A DNA stretch of 64,000 nucleotides from Alitta virens. Lineage: Eukaryota > Annelida > Polychaeta > Phyllodocida > Nereididae. How positions within the stretch are numbered: the first letter of the stretch is position 1; the number at the start of each line of letters is the position of its first letter. Shown here piece by piece: positions 62,220-64,000 of this stretch. The position numbers and the translations under genes were made by a program. The notes below the pieces were generated by a model. The model was not told the origin of the DNA. It did no database searches and saw nothing but the letters and a program-made list of their open reading frames with translations. The stretch is from the NCBI GenBank assembly GCA_932294295.1, contig OW028573.1, positions 63,713,829 to 63,777,828 of the forward strand. Direction: 5' to 3'.

Positions 62220-64000
62220 GGAATAATTAGATAGATGTTCAATCTTCTTTGATGGATATGGCCGCGGGTGCAGATGGGGAGCGACGCTACGTGTTTGTGA
62301 AGGGGATTTATTTTTCCCTCTCATGGTGGTCCCCGATGCATGTCATGCAGGTGACCCTGTCAGCTTGTCACTAGAAAAATAAAAAACCCATTAAGTTTCG
62401 TCCAAGAAATTGGGATGTGTTAGTCATTACTCATTGTAGGGCAATTGTTCGGGAACTTTTAACTTTAACCACATTTGGACGCGAGATGTCACTAATTAAT
62501 GCAGTGCGTCTGCCTGTGGAAAATTTCCATCTTTTTTTTCACCCCTTTCCTGCTATAGCATCATCAGTGAGAATAACTGCAGTGTTCATTGAATTGTTGC
62601 GGATGCAGCTTGGCATCTGATGCAGGTAACGTCCCCTTCTGACAACGTCGCTGTTGTAATCCCCAGTAATTACTTTTCCGTGACTAGGCTTTTATTACTG
62701 AAAATTAGGGGCAAAATTGCGAATGAGGATTTCCAGGAAGATGTGCATGCACGAATGAAAGAAGTATAATGCAAGCACGACATACCTGTCCCTTAATCAT
62801 GATAAAATGCTACAGGTGTTAACCTCTGCCCTGGCAATATTATCCTTGTCTGCGTGTTTCTAAAAGTCTCAAATTGTCCCACGAGTTTTGTAATGGAAAT
62901 CCGAGTTTCTATCATTTTATGACAGAGATGGATTCTCTTTGCTAACTTCTTTTCTGGTTTTAAAATGTTGTTTCCATGCTTTAATAAAATGTCTCCCAAC
63001 CTACCAGGATATTTTGGTAGTTAGGCTATTCGAGTATTTTGTTCCAAATGCAATTGTGTATGCACTCTCCACAAAAGACCACCTCAATATAAAGGCCACT
63101 ATGAGTGGTCCCAATTCGGGTTCCGCTGTATTTCACTTTCATTGCAAGTTGGAAACACCTTTAGCAGATTGCCACTAAAACGCATAACTTCAATCTTCAT
63201 TAGTGAAGTGGAACGTGTAAGACCTAAGCGTTACGTAAGATTACCGGCGTTCTGACGTAATGGGGACGTTTTTCATTAAGGATGCAAATTAGTTGTCTAT
63301 CTGAGATCAGATGTCGTAAGAAGCCAGACAAGGGGCGGAGCTCAGGGACCAGACGTCTCATGTTCATCTGACTCTATCTTTATTACTTATCTGTCAAAGC
63401 GGAAAATTGATCCATCTTATCGAGCCACTCTAGTCCTGAGAGTTTTGTGAGAAATGCAAATTACCTCGGTTCACATAAGATTAGCAACAGATGTATTGGG
63501 AAAGTGACATAACCAAGACTGTTTCCTTTACTGATTTCTAATCCAACGCCAAAAGGGGCAGCTTAAAAGGGGCGACATCTGTGTGCACTGGATCCATACA
63601 GGGCTCGAGGGGTTATCCAAACACCCTTGCCTGATATGGCTATCCCGTGTTATCACGGGGTGAACCGATCTGCCCTCCTAGCTGAGCCAGCTTCCTGGAA
63701 TGGAATGCTGTGGCCCCATTTCTCTTAACCGTGGCATCCTTGCAGTCTTTGCATCGTTTCTGGGCTGTCTCGGGTTTCTAATAAAGGACAGATCTGTCTC
63801 AGGACCTGACAGTCTCAAGTGTTCGTGTGAGGCCGGACAGAAGACACACAGGGTGATGGATTTACCCCAACCCTGGATAATCACCCCTAATCCCAAACTG
63901 ACCCTTTCCCCAATTCCTCGTTGCCCTTAGCACCTTCTCAGGCCAGTCCATCACCTTTTTGACCATGAAATGAGCCGCGGCATGTGATTATGTGAACCTA

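Larger units (their letters stand above)
57275..64000. other. Exon-poor stretch with unique-looking sequence
   Basis: No coding exon recognised. The stretch is low in obvious repeats apart from a 20-A run near 59275 and a CAG run at 61840-61853. It contains two X-boxes (60651, 62206). The character suits conserved non-coding elements, but conservation cannot be judged from one sequence. Confidence 0.35.

Overview
The window is animal nuclear DNA with split genes, long introns or intergenic stretches, interspersed SINE/MITE-like repeats and no operon structure. The genes that can be named (ceramide synthase 1, the 37-residue OST4) and the repeat types point to a marine invertebrate. An ambulacrarian or other invertebrate deuterostome is my best guess, based on a conserved-core tRNA-type SINE, a MITE with CAGGGGCGGATTCAG-like ends, and the frequent word taggcct. 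That assignment is inference. The left ~17 kb looks more AT-rich than the rest; I did not compute composition.

Layout. 1-1,858: the last two coding exons of a ceramide synthase 1-like gene (+). 1,859-8,300: its 3' untranslated and downstream sequence, a MITE (3.24-3.40 kb), a tRNA-derived SINE (5.21-5.64 kb) and a decayed transposon-type gene with a PIN/XPG-like nuclease signature (about 5.85-7.34 kb). 8,302-9,790: OST4 on the - strand, with its coding exon at 8.30-8.42 kb and a 5' exon and promoter near 9.6-9.8 kb, so CERS1 and OST4 are tail to tail. 9.2-10.5 kb: shuffled local duplications around the OST4 promoter. 11.2-11.8 kb: a perfect RFX X-box in front of a very short ATG exon with a strong donor, then a TATA box with a second donor-ended exon. 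13.2 kb and 48.9 kb: two copies of an interspersed repeat. 15.5-16.1 kb: a CpG-containing, promoter-like patch with a 30-bp direct repeat.

From about 16 kb to the end the window is nearly exon-free. The best coding signals there are a 61-nt + strand exon at 33.73 kb (possibly continuing at 38.10 kb), a 464-nt - strand exon at 34.42-34.88 kb with strong third-position G/C bias, and weaker exon candidates at 26.9, 42.1 and 47.9 kb. I could not name any of them. The stretch carries C/G homopolymer tracts, CAG repeats, further RFX X-boxes (45.4, 60.7, 62.2 kb) and many CTCF-like motifs. This is what one expects of a large regulatory intron or gene desert beside a developmental or neuronal gene, but the sequence does not say which gene.

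The solid calls are CERS1, OST4, the decayed nuclease-like element, the interspersed repeat pair and the X-boxes. The remaining exon and promoter calls rest on splice consensus, phase and open frames, and are graded accordingly. No CRISPR array, rRNA or intact tRNA was seen.
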